Shown here one piece after another: positions 39,101-50,935 of a DNA stretch of 64,000 nt. The stretch lies in the NCBI GenBank assembly GCA_028554745.1, contig JAQOTN010000059.1, positions 62,001 to 126,000 of the forward strand, read 5' to 3'. Source of the DNA: Blastocrithidia nonstop. Taxonomy: Eukaryota; Euglenozoa; Kinetoplastea; Trypanosomatida; Trypanosomatidae. Made by a program: the position numbers and the translations under genes. Below the pieces are notes generated by a model. The model saw nothing but the letters and a program-made list of their open reading frames with translations. It did no database searches and was not told the DNA's origin. The number at the start of each line of letters is the position of its first letter. Positions within the stretch are counted from its first letter, which is position 1.

Positions 39101-40007
39101 GTGCTGCGGTGCTACTCAAATCTCACACAAACACCTCATCGTTGCATGTGGCTAAGACATTCGGTGAAGAGGATGAAATGGAATGGTTTACTTGAATACT
39201 ACGAATAAATGTGGTAGAGGCGTGTACGCTTGGGGATGTGGTTAATTAGCCAGTAGCGTGTTTATCATCTACACCATTGACAGAGGTAAATAACGCACCG
39301 CATGGTTCAAAGGAGTAAACGTGGTTAGCTGGTCGTTATTGTTGTTTATTATTATTATTATTATTATTATTATTTTTTTTGTTATTATAATTTGTTAATG
39401 TGCTGTCACTGCCGTACATGTTTACATTAGACTCGCCAAAGTCGGCAACAAAGATACGACCACGACTTGACCCAACAAGAAGTAACTCATCGTATCATGA
39501 CAAACACGTTGCAGGATCTTGATTGGCTAAACTGTATCATGTCATGTTACTCGATGTGCTGAGAGCTGGCATGACAGGTCCTATTGTTGTTGCTGTTATA
39601 TTGGCATCTGTATAAACCATACTATTAGCTTATCTTGAATTTATTTGCTGTTTATTTTTATTTTACATATTTGCAGGTATACTAGATTGTATTTTTTATT
39701 ATTTCTACTATTTTGAGTTTAACGGATTAAGCGGATGATCAATTGGCATCACACCTACCACCCCGCTACTACCGGTGCTGTCAATATCATATCGACTACC
39801 TGGTAGCGGAGTTAGGGCAACGGCAAGTGCATTTTCGCGGTTGTGCAGACACAAATCGGCGCTCACAAACGTAACCGCAGATGAAGCAAGTGGAGTGGTG
39901 GCTAGCGTGAAATCTTATGTGTTGTGAATAAGTCCACGAAGCTGCTCTGGCTGTCGTCATAGTGCGGCAGATGTAATAAAGTTGTAGTTCACTATACTCT
40001 GTGGCAT
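36129..40007 (-). CDS. WD40-repeat protein with long helical C-terminal half
   Basis: 1292 residues in one frame from MPQSIVNYNFITSAALW (ATG 40007) to TAA at 36131-36129. The N-terminal third forms WD40-like blades: ATCLSWYDELLLVGSSRGRI, VLATCNDEVFVWDLSSTAAP, VVLTGNYNGDLILTDTRTS, HLIAASSTDGTFAIYDLRHT and LLFTSGVDGSVCAWNLRATP. Trp residues at blade ends are TGA, as expected for Trp. Asn-rich inserts and a basic linker follow, then about 700 residues that look all-helical (GIDRFHDVINVMEHYQADCI; LTLDSNYVTFFWSCVQLIEA), ending in an acidic Asp/Asn-rich tail. I do not recognise the combination. A beta-propeller followed by an alpha-solenoid is typical of coat, tethering or transport subunits, which is only a hint. 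An internal in-frame TAA cluster near 37865 could end a shorter protein; coding-like sequence continues through it. Confidence 0.72.
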
Positions 40008-40020
40008 TATTTAACTATGT

Positions 40021-40077
<57 letters not shown>

Positions 40078-41787
40078 TATATTTCGCTAAAGTTTATGCA
40101 AAAATAAGCAAGTCACAATATTAATTACAGCCTTTCAGCGATATCAAAGAAAAGAAAAAACTAAATTGTGAAAAGTAAGTACAAATGATAAACATCATTT
40201 AAAATAGCTGTACATCAAACTTTGTTACATAATATAACATTTTTACATCACAATATGATTCGATAAAGTTTACAAACCTGTATACTTATCCTTTTATTCT
40301 AGTCGTGTTATCTTTTCGCAGAATGCTTTTCCAAGTAAATTATTTTCATTAGTAAATATTAATTTTTTTATGTGTATGCATGCTTTTGTTTTTACACCTT
40401 ATCTGTTCACCTTATTTAGCATTAGACTATACTTCGGCATAACTCAACTCTTCTCAAATTTTATGTTGTATGTTCATTACAATGATCAACAAACTAATTT
40501 TTTTTCCTGTCAAAAAAAGACAACCATATACACATATCAATTTATAATAAAATGACATCTAGTATTTTCTTCGAAAAATCAGCAATACAAACTTTAGAAA
40601 AGTATTACGTAAACATAAAGTATACTCATAAATTAAAACATAAAAATGTAGAAAAGTATCGAACACTAAAACTAATTATACAACAATGACGGTGCAGCAC
40701 TGTTCTAGGGTAGTGATGCGTGAGCAAATATGGGCAAAATAAATAATCTTACTTTACAAGTAAATTAAAAAAAACCATCTAAATAAAGTTGAACCAATAT
40801 TTTTATTGGCACTAGCAATATTGCTTTCTACGTCTATAGTTTCTTTCTTACTTTGTTCGTTGTTATCATTCATAAATAACATATTGTGAGACAAGTATTT
40901 GCTTCAATCAAACAAAAGACTTTGTAGTGAGTCGTTTATCTAATCGTCGCAGAAGATAAAATACACTATAAGTTCTTCGTTCACTAATATAGACAATCAT
41001 AACACTAAAATTTGACGATTAGGGCATAAAGAGCAAAGCCAAAATACATCAAACTAAATGATATATGGATTTGCCGTCACATATAAGATTTGTTATGTTT
41101 TGAAATTCACTATTAGTATTAAAATTAAAAAAATCATAATTGAATAAGTGTAAGAGATTGTCAAAATGCGAAAAGAAGAAAAGAAAAACTATCTGGCTAT
41201 ACAGAAAACAAATCTAAAAAATTGCCTCAACACTGCAACTTGAAAATAAGAAAAATATGTCACTACGTTGCAGAAATGACAAATAACCGAATGTGCAAAA
41301 AGTAATGTAGAGAAGGTGAAATGTGAGTTTTACATTTTTTTTCTTTGTTTATTTCAATAAAATAAAAATAAATAATTTACGCTTGAAAATTTAGTTGCCC
41401 TAATGCTGCACTTGATCCTAACAGTAGAACTGCACAAAAATGACACTTTCATGCATATTTTTGCATGGTGCATTAAAAATAAATCAATAGTGTATATAAC
41501 AAAGATAAAATTTACAAATAAGCTTTAAAGTAATATATATTATTTTTTCTGATTTGATTGATGACTGTGATGCAAAGCATCAAAGAAAACATAAATTTTT
41601 AAAAATAGTTAAACACTATATTTTACTGACCACTAATACCTTTCAAGTATAAAAACATAAAAGAATAAAATAAATTAAACTTGAAATAGAGCGAGGAGAT
41701 GAAAATAGTTATGACAAATATAATTTTTTTTTTAAAAAGAATTATATCACTTTAATGTTTTGTATACTATAAATATTGCATTTACTT
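40008..41787. other. Intergenic spacer with long GT repeat
   Basis: About 1.8 kb of AT-rich DNA between the MFS gene and the WD40 gene. The only structured element is the GT repeat close to the WD40 start. Confidence 0.6.
40031..40075. repeat. (GT)n microsatellite
   Basis: Forty-five bases of perfect GT alternation, about 25 bases upstream of the WD40 gene's ATG; on the transcribed strand this is an AC repeat in the presumed 5' UTR. Confidence 0.95.
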
Positions 41788-43911
41788 TTACTACTGGCTG
41801 TGATCAGAAGAAACGTTTACATTCTTCTGTTGATTATCGTATTCCTGCTACTTCAGGAATGCTTGCATTTCTGCCTACTTTTGACGCTCCCGTCGTACAA
41901 ATCGTGCGTAACGAATGTGAATAACAATCGCCACAAAGATGCCTACAAACCCGAGGCACGCAGAAACAATCATGGGTGTTTGAATACACACTTTCTGATT
42001 GCAATCCACTTTTTTGCTAAGTCCGAGTCGGTTGTGCTGCTTGTCTACGTACATGCCAAACATGATTCGGTTAAAGCAGATGGTGGTGATGCACTGAACC
42101 AAAAAGCTCAAGTTGTACAAGAAGTTGTGATGCTTTGCGAACATGCACGGGAAGATGAGCGCGTTGACACCGGCAAATACACCTTCCTCAAAGTAGACCA
42201 ACAAGTATGGTAAAATGAGTGCATCGCCAGGGACGAATAAGATGATGACAGCGGAAATAGCGGCAAACAGAGGTGAAAGAGGCAGTGTGATGGTAATCAC
42301 AAAGCGTCGCTTGTCTGCTGGTTGGTGTTGCACATAGGCCTCAAATAACCCAAACGCAATTCGACCAAGAGCACTCCCTACACCCAAGAAGGCGGTGTAC
42401 AAAGAAGAAACCGTGCTACTACGCTCATGACCCGAAACCGCCACGTAAATCGTAGAGGCGTTGTACATGACCAGCACACCGGTGCAACCGTAGCAGACAA
42501 ATAAGAGCATAATCAACCACAGGTCAACACTACGTAAGTAATCCCAGCATGAGCCATCGTAGCGAGGATCTTGTGGACAGTATTCTTCCACTTCTTGTTT
42601 CTATTAGGCGTTTGTGTCTGGTAATTCTCCGTTCAATATCTGAGACAATTGCGGATCGGAATGTTGCGTTCGTTGGGTGGAGGTTTGGGTTTGTACAAAG
42701 TCGCCCTCATCAACAAGTGCATTAGGGTCATTCATTTGCATTTCATGCTAACCGACTACTTCGCCTGGCGCGGCAGTGTAAAATTTACTGGTTGGTGAAA
42801 CAAGTTCCTCAGAGTTATACAACGCTAACGCATTTCCTGTTTTCAACTTATCACTACTGCTGAAATTATGAATGGGCTACGATGCTGCACCTTTCACGTG
42901 AACATTTTCCTGGTTGTACAACTACGCTAGTCGACGCTGCACTCTACGATCGAACATACTTCAGTCATACTTATCATCTAACCCACCGAGGTATTTACTG
43001 GGCAATAGCATGAGAAAGATACACAGTGTAAGTACGATGGCAATAATTCCAATCGCAATTTGTGCTCCTTTTGTGGTCTGTACATAGGCCACCACGGGCG
43101 TCTCAATGGTGAAGAACACAATCAGTATACCCACCACCGTGTAACCGACGATTAACCGTCTGAATGGTACATTCTTGTGCTCGTACTCGTGTGCGAGTGA
43201 TTGCAATGTAACAATTTACTCCCTTGACTTGCCACGTCGCCGCCACCAATTCATAAAGTATGGTGGTAGCACAATAGTCACACTAGCCCAAACCCCGACG
43301 AACATGCAGAGCGCCACGAGAAAGGCAATAAATGCGACAATATTGTTTCGGAATATGGTATCGGACAGACAGGCCAGCACCGATGCACCTAACCCGGTCA
43401 TAACCTTGGCAATACACACCACCGGGCCACGATTGCGTGGGAATATCTCAAACAGCGTGGTGACATAACCGACATCCGTGAGACCGCTACAGATGTTCAA
43501 GAGGGCGTAGAACACAGACAAAATGGCCGTCGTACCACGAATGTGGTGGTGAAACGTAAGAATTAATCCTAGGCCTCCAATAAAGCTGGTGCATATACAA
43601 ATTCAGAAGAGGATAAACGGGCCCATAGATTCATAGATCACGCTGTACGGGATAGTGAAATAACAAAACACTAGACCCACGGTGCTAACAGTCGACAAAT
43701 CTCCGGCACTAAGCTCAAACTCACTCTGGAACTAGGTAGTGAAGAGGTCAAAGGCGTACACTACGGAGACGCATATACTGCAAAAGAAGCAACACACCAG
43801 CACGTAGAATCGGTTCATTTCATTAACAGGGTGCAACCCTTCCCGCCTGCGATTCTCAATCCACCGTGTTTGCGAGAATTTACGTTGGAAGTGATCTGCA
43901 ATGTGTAGCAT
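41788..43911 (-). CDS. Major facilitator superfamily transporter, nodulin-like type
   Basis: 707 residues. About 12 hydrophobic segments in two groups of six: the first from FYVLVCCFFCSICVSVVYAF to the segment before SKYLGGLDD, the second starting at VDLWLIMLLFVCYGCTGVL. A hydrophilic loop of roughly 130 residues separates them (about residues 310-450). GPVVCIAKVMTGLGASVLAC and the second-half SALGRIAFG are typical of nodulin-like MFS proteins, a family expanded in trypanosomatids and including proposed iron or metabolite exporters. The substrate is unknown. TGA reads as Trp in KYDWSMFDR and FILFWICIC. The basic C-terminus YARFVRRERQKE is followed by a Gln-rich tail; TAA at 41790-41788 and again two codons on. 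Confidence 0.88.
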
Positions 43912-44900
43912 TTGTAAGAGTTGTTATTAATTGAATGATATTGTCTATTAATTTATTACCTTGTTATATTATTTAGACTGTAATGTATGCAGAAACACAA
44001 ATTGTAAATTATGCACTATTCAAGAACATAAATAATATAGTGAAGTTCACAAAATAGTTTACAAACAAAGCATTTTCAACAGTTACACATAATACAGAAA
44101 AAAATTGTAAATGTTATTTTCTTTCACTTATCAGTAAAGTCTTAAAATTTGCAATGTCAACGATGCCAATGACTGTATCAATAATTTATGCAATGATAAC
44201 AGTGCAAAACTAAAAGAAGAACAATAATAACAACAATACAAAATGTACACATAAGTAGTGGGAAATGTAAATGTATTTCGTTCAACACGTCACAAACAAT
44301 GTAGTACAGATCATGCATTCCTTATCGAACGATCATGCTAGTTATTTGTTAATATGATAATTGGCAAAAGTAAATAGACAAGGAAAAAATGTAACCACAG
44401 ACATAATAATACACACAACTACGTCATTACGCCTATATATGTATAGACGCAGATAAATGATAATGTTTTTATGTAAATATATAGATATAATTGTGTGTGT
44501 GTTTGTTTTATCACTTGATATATATGTTACCTTACTGGTGTATCAATCTAATATATTGCAGAGTATGTACTTATATGTAAGTGAATGAATGTTTATGTGT
44601 AGACACCTACTCAATTACAATATAGATCATTTTTGTTTATTGAAAAAAAATTTGAGTATGCCTATATATATATAAATATATATATACATTATCGGGAAAA
44701 TAATAACTTCCTGGCTTTACTTATTATGCCAAAATAATTGCAAAAATGCAAAAGAAAGAAAGCAAAAAAAGTTGATAGTTGTGGTATTTGTTTATATAAA
44801 GAGAGTTGAAGGAAAAAATATTTTAAAAAATTGAGATAGCTACTTTAATTACATTTTCGTTTTTTAGTGTTTTTGCCTTTTTGAGTGTGGTGTGTGTGTG
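43912..44900. other. Intergenic spacer
   Basis: About 1 kb of AT-rich spacer with short TATA-type runs near 44664-44690; no coding signal. Confidence 0.6.
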
Positions 44901-46394
44901 TTAACTAACAACGCAGCCTTGTACCTCACACGGTGGTTTAGCAAAGCGTGCCATGGCACAACGAATCACATAGCGTGCGTGTGCAAAGTAGAAGCCCAAC
45001 GTAGACAGTGCGAGTGGGAGTAGGCACCAACCGTGAAAACCTCAAATAATGAAAGATAAAGGGCAAAAGAGTGCGATAAACAGACACATCCCAACCTATA
45101 AATCGGTCCTGCGGTGTAGTTCACAGTAGTCTAGCATAAAAACCAAACTTAGTACCAGTAAACTCACCACAACGGGTACACCACCAATCAAGACGTACAA
45201 GCGATGTCCATGTTGAACATACTGCAGTGTACAAAATGCAGCCATCGCGTATAGCAGTGGGAATGCGTTGGGTACATTAATCACCACAAACTTCACCACT
45301 CGCTCAATGTTTACCGAGATAAGTTCATACTGCAATTGCCGTTTGACATCTGGCAAGATCTGAATCAGCGCGTAACACTGTCATGCACAAAAGGAAGCAA
45401 TGACGGTCATTCCGCACCACACCCACGAAAAGCGTTGCTGCGTTGGTGCAGACAAGTTCACCTCAATTAACACGGTGGGCACTACGACATCAAAAATACC
45501 CAATAACATGGTAGCCGATGAGGCACGAATCAAAGATCAGTTGCGTCGTCATCGCTGCACCAGTGGCTGAGGCTCAAAGTGGGCTTGCATAATGACATTT
45601 GTAATTATCATCGCGGCAATGGCAAACTAGGTAATTCACAGCAGTGTAAACGAGGTCGTCTTGGAGCATAACACGCCACAGGTTCATCCCTATGCAACAA
45701 ACATCACACACATCACGAACAGTGCAAAGGAGAGGAGTGTGATGGATAAGAAAATGTGAAGTACAAAACTACGCTGTTGCCGCACATGAACACAAAACCG
45801 TTGCTGCTCCACATGCATCTACACACTACGAATGGCACCACGCAGAGATTGACATGTTGGTCTTTCCAGCGATTACGTAGATGGAGATTATAAACCATTA
45901 TTGTAACGACCACAATGATACTTTATATGTTAACGTTTACACGGCAGTGCTGTGCACTCTATGAGAAAGCTAGAATTATTTTTATCACTTTAAGTATTCA
46001 AATAATTTCATTTACTTTTCATTGAACATGATAATGATGCTGATGCTGATGCTGATGCTGATGCTGATGCTGATGATTATCTTGTACTCGACAATAATGT
46101 GAAAGAAGATATTTTGTCACTACTTCCTGAATATGGCCGTAATCGAGTAACAAGCGGGTATGCAGCAAAAACACGTTTGGCAATAACTTACCACACCAAC
46201 TTGTCCTGACAAAGATTACGTCACTGCTTGCACACACACGATAGTGTAGTTAACGTTGCGATAACGTTACACTATGTGTCAAGGAGCAATTGTAAAAAGA
46301 TTATTAGCAAGATATCCCGTGGGAGACGGCTAACGTAACAGGATAGTGATGTTACTTGCACCTTGTTGAGTGACGTGTGCTATGACTTTTACAT
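44901..46394 (-). CDS. F-box protein with multi-pass membrane domain
   Basis: 497 residues. The start ATG-TAA-AAG-TCA-TAG reads MEKSEHTSLNKVQ. Residues about 22-69 are an F-box: VSRLPRDILLIIFLQLL and TLSCVCKQWRNLCQDKLVW, with the conserved L-P-x-x-[IL] and V-C-[KR]-x-W-R, its Trp a TGA. A poly(Ala-Ser) run (residues about 107-119) is encoded by a GATGCT repeat on the plus strand. From about residue 208, six or seven hydrophobic segments follow (FVLHIFLSITLLSFALFVMC; LIGGVPVVVSLLVLSLVFML). F-box proteins bring substrates to SCF ubiquitin ligases. The membrane part faintly recalls the TMEM185/Fragile-X-F family; this is unproven. The conserved F-box is invisible under the standard code. Stop TAA at 44903-44901. 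Confidence 0.8.
46035..46073 (+). repeat. GATGCT hexanucleotide repeat inside the F-box gene
   Basis: About six tandem GATGCT units; in the minus-strand frame they encode alternating Ser and Ala. Confidence 0.9.
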
Positions 46395-47781
46395 CTTATG
46401 GCTTAATCTGTTATTCTCATTACTTCTATCTTGTGCAACTCTGTGCATTTTTGTCGGTTTGAAAGTAAACAATTTTTATATTTGAAACATTCACAAAACT
46501 TGTGACTTTATTATTCGCTTATAAAAGTTTATATAAAATACTACAAACAAGGAAAAAAAATATTTGTGCAATTCGTCACAGTACTACTGTTTAATTAACA
46601 AAAGAAAGAAAACCAAAAAAATATAACTGTCAAAATTAATACGTATATTCTAGATATTAATGCTTCTTTGTTTGTGAGAAAGCTTATTTACGCAGTAAGA
46701 AAATTTCAATAACAATTTTCAAGAAAATTTATTTTAAGAGAGACAGAATACGTGTATCGTTTAGAGTAACATTAAAAAAATATATAGATATGTACATAGT
46801 GACAATTTGTGTTACTGTGTAACAAAAAAAGTCAGTATCATCTCTCACTTTTTTTTATAAATGTCCGTATATATATTAGCATTTTAAGTACTACGGAAGG
46901 TGGTTATATATTTATATTAAAATATATATATATATATATATACATAAATTGTTAGCGTAAGTCACAATGTGGAAAAAAAAAAGAAGTTTTCAGAGGATTT
47001 GATTACATTTGAACCTACTTTCATCATCTTGAACACACAACACATAATAGATGTTTAAATATAGTGTTTTGTTGTCGCAAGAATATAGTCTAGCATAATA
47101 CAATGCAAAGTTTACGTCAAACTAAACAAAAGTATCGCAATTGTTAAATATTTTTGTATTTATTCACACACTTTCCATTTATATATGTAAATTACATATT
47201 TATTTTCCATGAAAATAAGTAGATTAAAAAACATGGAATAGTAAATAACAGATCAAATGGAAAAAATGCATAAATCAGTTTAAATGACAGTAGGTTTGTA
47301 GTATACAGTAAAGTAATAAAACAACAACCAAAATTACATAAATTATATTATCATGTGTTGTTGATTATAATACTTTATCAATAGCAACACAAACAATAGT
47401 AGGAGAGAGCAATAAATTATGCTATACAAAACGCCACACTGACATGCAAACATATTTATTTTTTTTGTGAGTGTGCAAAACATCTTCGGCAGCACACGGA
47501 AGTGGTCATTGAAACATAAACAAAAACAACATAATTAATTCATCAAGATTTTTTGCTTTTTATAGATAGTGATATTTATCATTTCCTTTATTGTATTTGC
47601 TGCAAGTATCTAGAACCATAAAATAAGTTCAGAAAAGAAAAAAATTTTGACAGATGAATTTATGTAAAATATTTTTTTGTAAAAGAGAATATTTCTGTAA
47701 CATAAACAACGATGGGGAAAAACAACAACTAAACAAAAAAAAATAGACACACGTGTAAAAATATGTTGAAGTTACATTTTA
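46395..47781. other. Intergenic spacer
   Basis: About 1.4 kb of AT-rich spacer between the UBL3-like gene and the F-box gene, with an AT repeat at 46922-46941; no coding signal. Confidence 0.6.
46922..46941. repeat. AT simple repeat
   Basis: Alternating AT run of about 20 bases in the spacer. Confidence 0.9.
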
Positions 47782-48396
47782 TTACATAATGCAGCAGCAA
47801 CTCTCATCTTTTACATCATGACCTTCGCGCTGTGCAGAATCCCTGTGCTACATGGTCTAGTTAGCAGGATTTGATGCTGGTGAGTTGAGCATTGCACCTT
47901 GGCCATGTGGCATCGGTTGCGGAGATGCACGATCAGGAGATTCTATAGTCTTCTTATTTTTATGATCGTGATTTAATTTGTTTGCGTTCTATTCCCTTTT
48001 GCCATTTATTGCATCATCGGCAACCTATTTGCGCTGAAATACTAAATGCACAATGATTGCCGTTTTGACTTCCTCATCGGTTGTGTTGTCTTGTGACAAC
48101 GCATCTAGGGAAACCGTGCAATCACGCAGTTCATTTGCGTTAAGATAATTCTAAAACAGATCCGTCTTCTTTAGCAACTTTCCCGACTTGAGCATTTTTA
48201 TTGGTTGCGTCTATACGTTCTAGCTCATCTAGGAAAACTAACTTGGTCATTGCTTACGCACAAACGCCTCTACATCACCAACTGTTGCCTTATGCCCATT
48301 ACTCATTAAAAGTGGAACGAATAAGTAAAAATGTGTGCCAAAGTATTTTTGCAAACACGCACCAGTGACAATAAATCGCACACGTACGGAGGACAT
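47782..48396 (-). CDS. UBL3/MUB-type membrane-anchored ubiquitin-fold protein with CaaX end
   Basis: 204 residues from MSSVRVRFIVTGACLQKYFG (ATG 48396) to TAA TAA at 47784. A beta-grasp pattern resembling UBL3/MUB is visible: strand 1 VRVRFIV; VGDVEAFVRKQWPS (family: V-x-x-L-K-x-x-V-x-x-x-W-P); IKMLKSGKLLKKTDLFENYL (family: L-I-x-x-G-K-x-L-x-x); and TAIIVHLVFQRK (family: M-H-L-V). The C-terminus is ESCCCIM, a run of three Cys with a CaaX-like last four (CCIM), as in UBL3/MUB proteins that end in Cys-Cys and are prenylated to the plasma membrane. The hydrophilic segment between fold and CaaX is longer than usual. Not visible as an open frame under the standard code: it has five TAG and one TGA in its first 80 codons alone. 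Confidence 0.8.
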
Positions 48397-48531
48397 GTGT
48401 CACTAACTCGAAATGTCTAATATATAAATATTATATTATTGTTATTTTATCAAATAAAATTTTGTTTCTTTGAATGTGTATGTGAATTTGTATGTATAAC
48501 GACTGTGTGAGGATTGTCGTTGGCTGTATTA

Positions 48532-48585
<54 letters not shown>

Positions 48586-49005
48586 TTGATTATGTATTTA
48601 AATTGTATGTATTATAATGTTTGTCGAAAAAGCTAAACAGTTGCACTTAGCAACACTCAAATAAATGTATTATTAAGAAAGATAAAGGCAAAGTAATGTA
48701 ACAATACTAGAAAATTTTCTATCAAGATTTACTTCACAAATAAATTATTTTTTTTTTAAAAAAATTTGTTGTAAATATAAAATTTACAATATGAAATAAG
48801 ATAAATTATCATTAGTACACTATCACTCACAACAAATATATATACGTAACTCACATAAGAATTATGCAAATACGTATACACAAACGTTACGTTAAATTAT
48901 AGGCTAACTATAAACCTAATATTATATACACGAAACAAAGATGAAAATAAGAAAAACTACATTTGTAATCACAATAGAGAATAACGACAGTTTATAGTGT
49001 TATCG
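48397..49005. other. Intergenic spacer with long AT repeat
   Basis: AT-rich spacer between the PPR-like gene and the UBL3-like gene; contains the AT repeat below. Confidence 0.6.
48537..48583. repeat. (TA)23 simple repeat
   Basis: Longest perfect AT repeat in the window, about 140 bases upstream of the UBL3-like start codon. Confidence 0.95.
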
Positions 49006-50037
49006 TTAATGATGAGAAGGTAATTTTGTACTTGTCGTTTGTGTGTGCGGTGGTGCATCGCTGAACGTGATGGGTGGTGTATACTTGGGACCCTTGAAGT
49101 CAAATGGAAATAGACCAGTGTAGAGTGCCCACGGCTGACGTCGTGTTTTGCTGTACACGGTTCCAATCAGCTACTTGCCATTGCTAACACGACTTTGTAT
49201 TTGTTCTTTGATCATATCTGCACGACTGATAAATTTAGATTCAGTTCTATGTCATCCTCACAATGCCCACATATCACGTGGCATTGGTTTGGCACCTTCA
49301 TCTTTGACAGACAAAAACCCTTACTTGGCGGTAAATGACCCTAATCGATTAAGCTGATCCATTCACATGTCAAATTCAACATCCGCACGCATAATAACCT
49401 CGAATGCTCCACTTTTCATTCCCTCAATAAAGTAGTGTTCAATTTTGTCTCGTGGTAGATTACATAATTTGCAAGCAAGCATCATATTGACATAACTTTG
49501 TATATTTGGTTATAATCCTAATGCTTTCATCTACGAGAGCAAACGCTCGCAGAGAGCAAGATCTTTTGCAAACGCCGCTGCTTGCATGACAGCATTGTAA
49601 ATGTAATGATCTGCACCAAATTTTTTCAGATGATAACGAAAGATGTCATGAATGTGTGGCATGTGTTATTGCGTATTCTATTATACTGTAGGCAGTAAAT
49701 GAATAATTGTTTTCTCATTATGAAGTCTACTTCAGAACGACTCGTCACGACAGTGCAGGTATACGCGTCATGCCGCCTACGGGGTAAGCTCGAAATTGTC
49801 TCCAGCGTTGTAGAAGCCGATTTACTTGGGTCATTTTGTATAGCCTAACATGTTGAATTGACGCTATTGTCAGTTATTAGGATGACGACGAGGATGCACT
49901 AATGTTATCGGCACAAAGGCGCTAAGCGCCTCATCTCGCATCTTGGGTCGTCACGCTAAGTTCTTACCTCCTCTACGTGTGTGGCCTGGGTATTCTGTTC
50001 AGCCTTTCTTTAGTAGATGTGCAGTGGAGCGCAGCAT
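49006..50037 (-). CDS. Mitochondrial PPR-like protein
   Basis: 343 residues from MLRSTAHLLKKGWTEYPGHT (ATG 50037). The N-terminus is basic and free of acidic residues for its first dozen positions, as in a mitochondrial targeting sequence. Around residues 135-175, HYIYNAVMQAAAFAKDLALC then ERLLSEMKALGLEPNIQSYV is a good pentatricopeptide repeat (Y-N-x-x-[LI/M]; M-x-x-x-G-[LI]-x-P), with weaker helices on both sides. PPR proteins bind organellar RNA; in trypanosomatids many belong to mitoribosomes or RNA editing/stability complexes. The C-terminal part (GPKYTPPITFSDAPPHTQTT) looks like a mitoribosomal-type extension. Rich in TGA=Trp (AWRPKM, NWQERQ, KWPKE, AAWRVYL, ALWGWHR). TAA at 49008-49006, repeated two codons later. 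Confidence 0.82.
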
Positions 50038-50386
50038 AGTGACGCAAGTTGCTATGCAATTACAGAAAAACGATAAAATTATTTAATAAAAATATGTTAA
50101 TAATAATCTATTAGGTAAAATAATAAAACTTTTGAGCAAAGTATAGATCACTATAATTCGTTTATAAATAAATTAAAACAAATAAATTGTTATTCAAAAA
50201 CGACATTTTATAATACTTCTTTTATTTTTTGAAAAGTGATAACACACAAAAAACATTAGTGAACAAGCTAATTATCAAAATATGTATATATTTATATAAT
50301 TTTCATATATAATGATATTTTTTTTGGCTTATAGCACGTAACATATTTATATAAATATGTTGTTTTGCGTGAGCGTGTTTACTTTT
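50038..50386. other. Intergenic spacer
   Basis: AT-rich spacer between calcineurin B and the PPR-like gene; nothing recognised. Confidence 0.6.
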
Positions 50387-50935
50387 TTAAAAGTGAAACA
50401 TCAAACGCTCTCCGAAGTCAGTTGTGTTTGCTAGTGTTCTAAACTCATTGTACGATATATACCCGTCACGATTTACATCGGCTTCAATAAACGTTTTATC
50501 AACTATTTGCTGTAACTGCATACCAGTCAAATTTGAGCCTACCATGATTGTAAGCGCCTGATACAAATCTTTATTGCTAATTTTGCCGTCACCATCAATG
50601 TCATACACCTTGAAGGTAAAGTGCAATTTTTCCTCCTTACCTGTAGCAGATGACAAAACATACATGACATGCAAAAAACTTTCAAATGTCACTCCATCTT
50701 TACATTTAGTGTCTTATTGCGTCATAACAGTTATAATACGTTATACTAACGGGTTTGCTGCTAAAGACGGAATAATTGTCAAGTCATCTTTCATAATTTT
50801 ACCTTTCCCGCCTCGGTCAAGCTTGTTAAAGCGATCATACAGCTTTTCTATTTGCAGTTAAGTAAGTGTTGTTTCACGCTTTCATCTTTGCATATCTTAC
50901 TCAGTATATTTTGGCATTAGTGCTTCCCTCTACAT
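50387..50935 (-). CDS. CNB: Calcineurin regulatory subunit B-like EF-hand protein
   Basis: 182 residues. Four EF-hands: DRGGKGKIMKDD (residues 40-51), a degenerate second hand around 74-86, DIDGDGKISNKD (112-123) and DVNRDGYISYNE (153-164). GMQLQQIVDKTFIEAD matches calcineurin B KDTQLQQIVDKTIINAD, and the end is family-like. It is the Ca2+-binding regulatory partner of the phosphatase calcineurin A. Glu at five positions of the first half comes from TAG or TAA and one Trp from TGA (MQRWKRE); the conserved NPLV-x-RI segment has TAA at x. The start MEREALMPKY lacks the Gly2 needed for the N-myristoylation common in this family. TAA at 50389-50387 is followed at once by AT-rich spacer. Confidence 0.92.

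Noticed and set aside
48397-49005. Possible promoter or strand-switch site in the spacer with the long TA repeat
   Set aside because: Genes on both sides are on the same strand and share the array direction; simple repeats alone do not support it.
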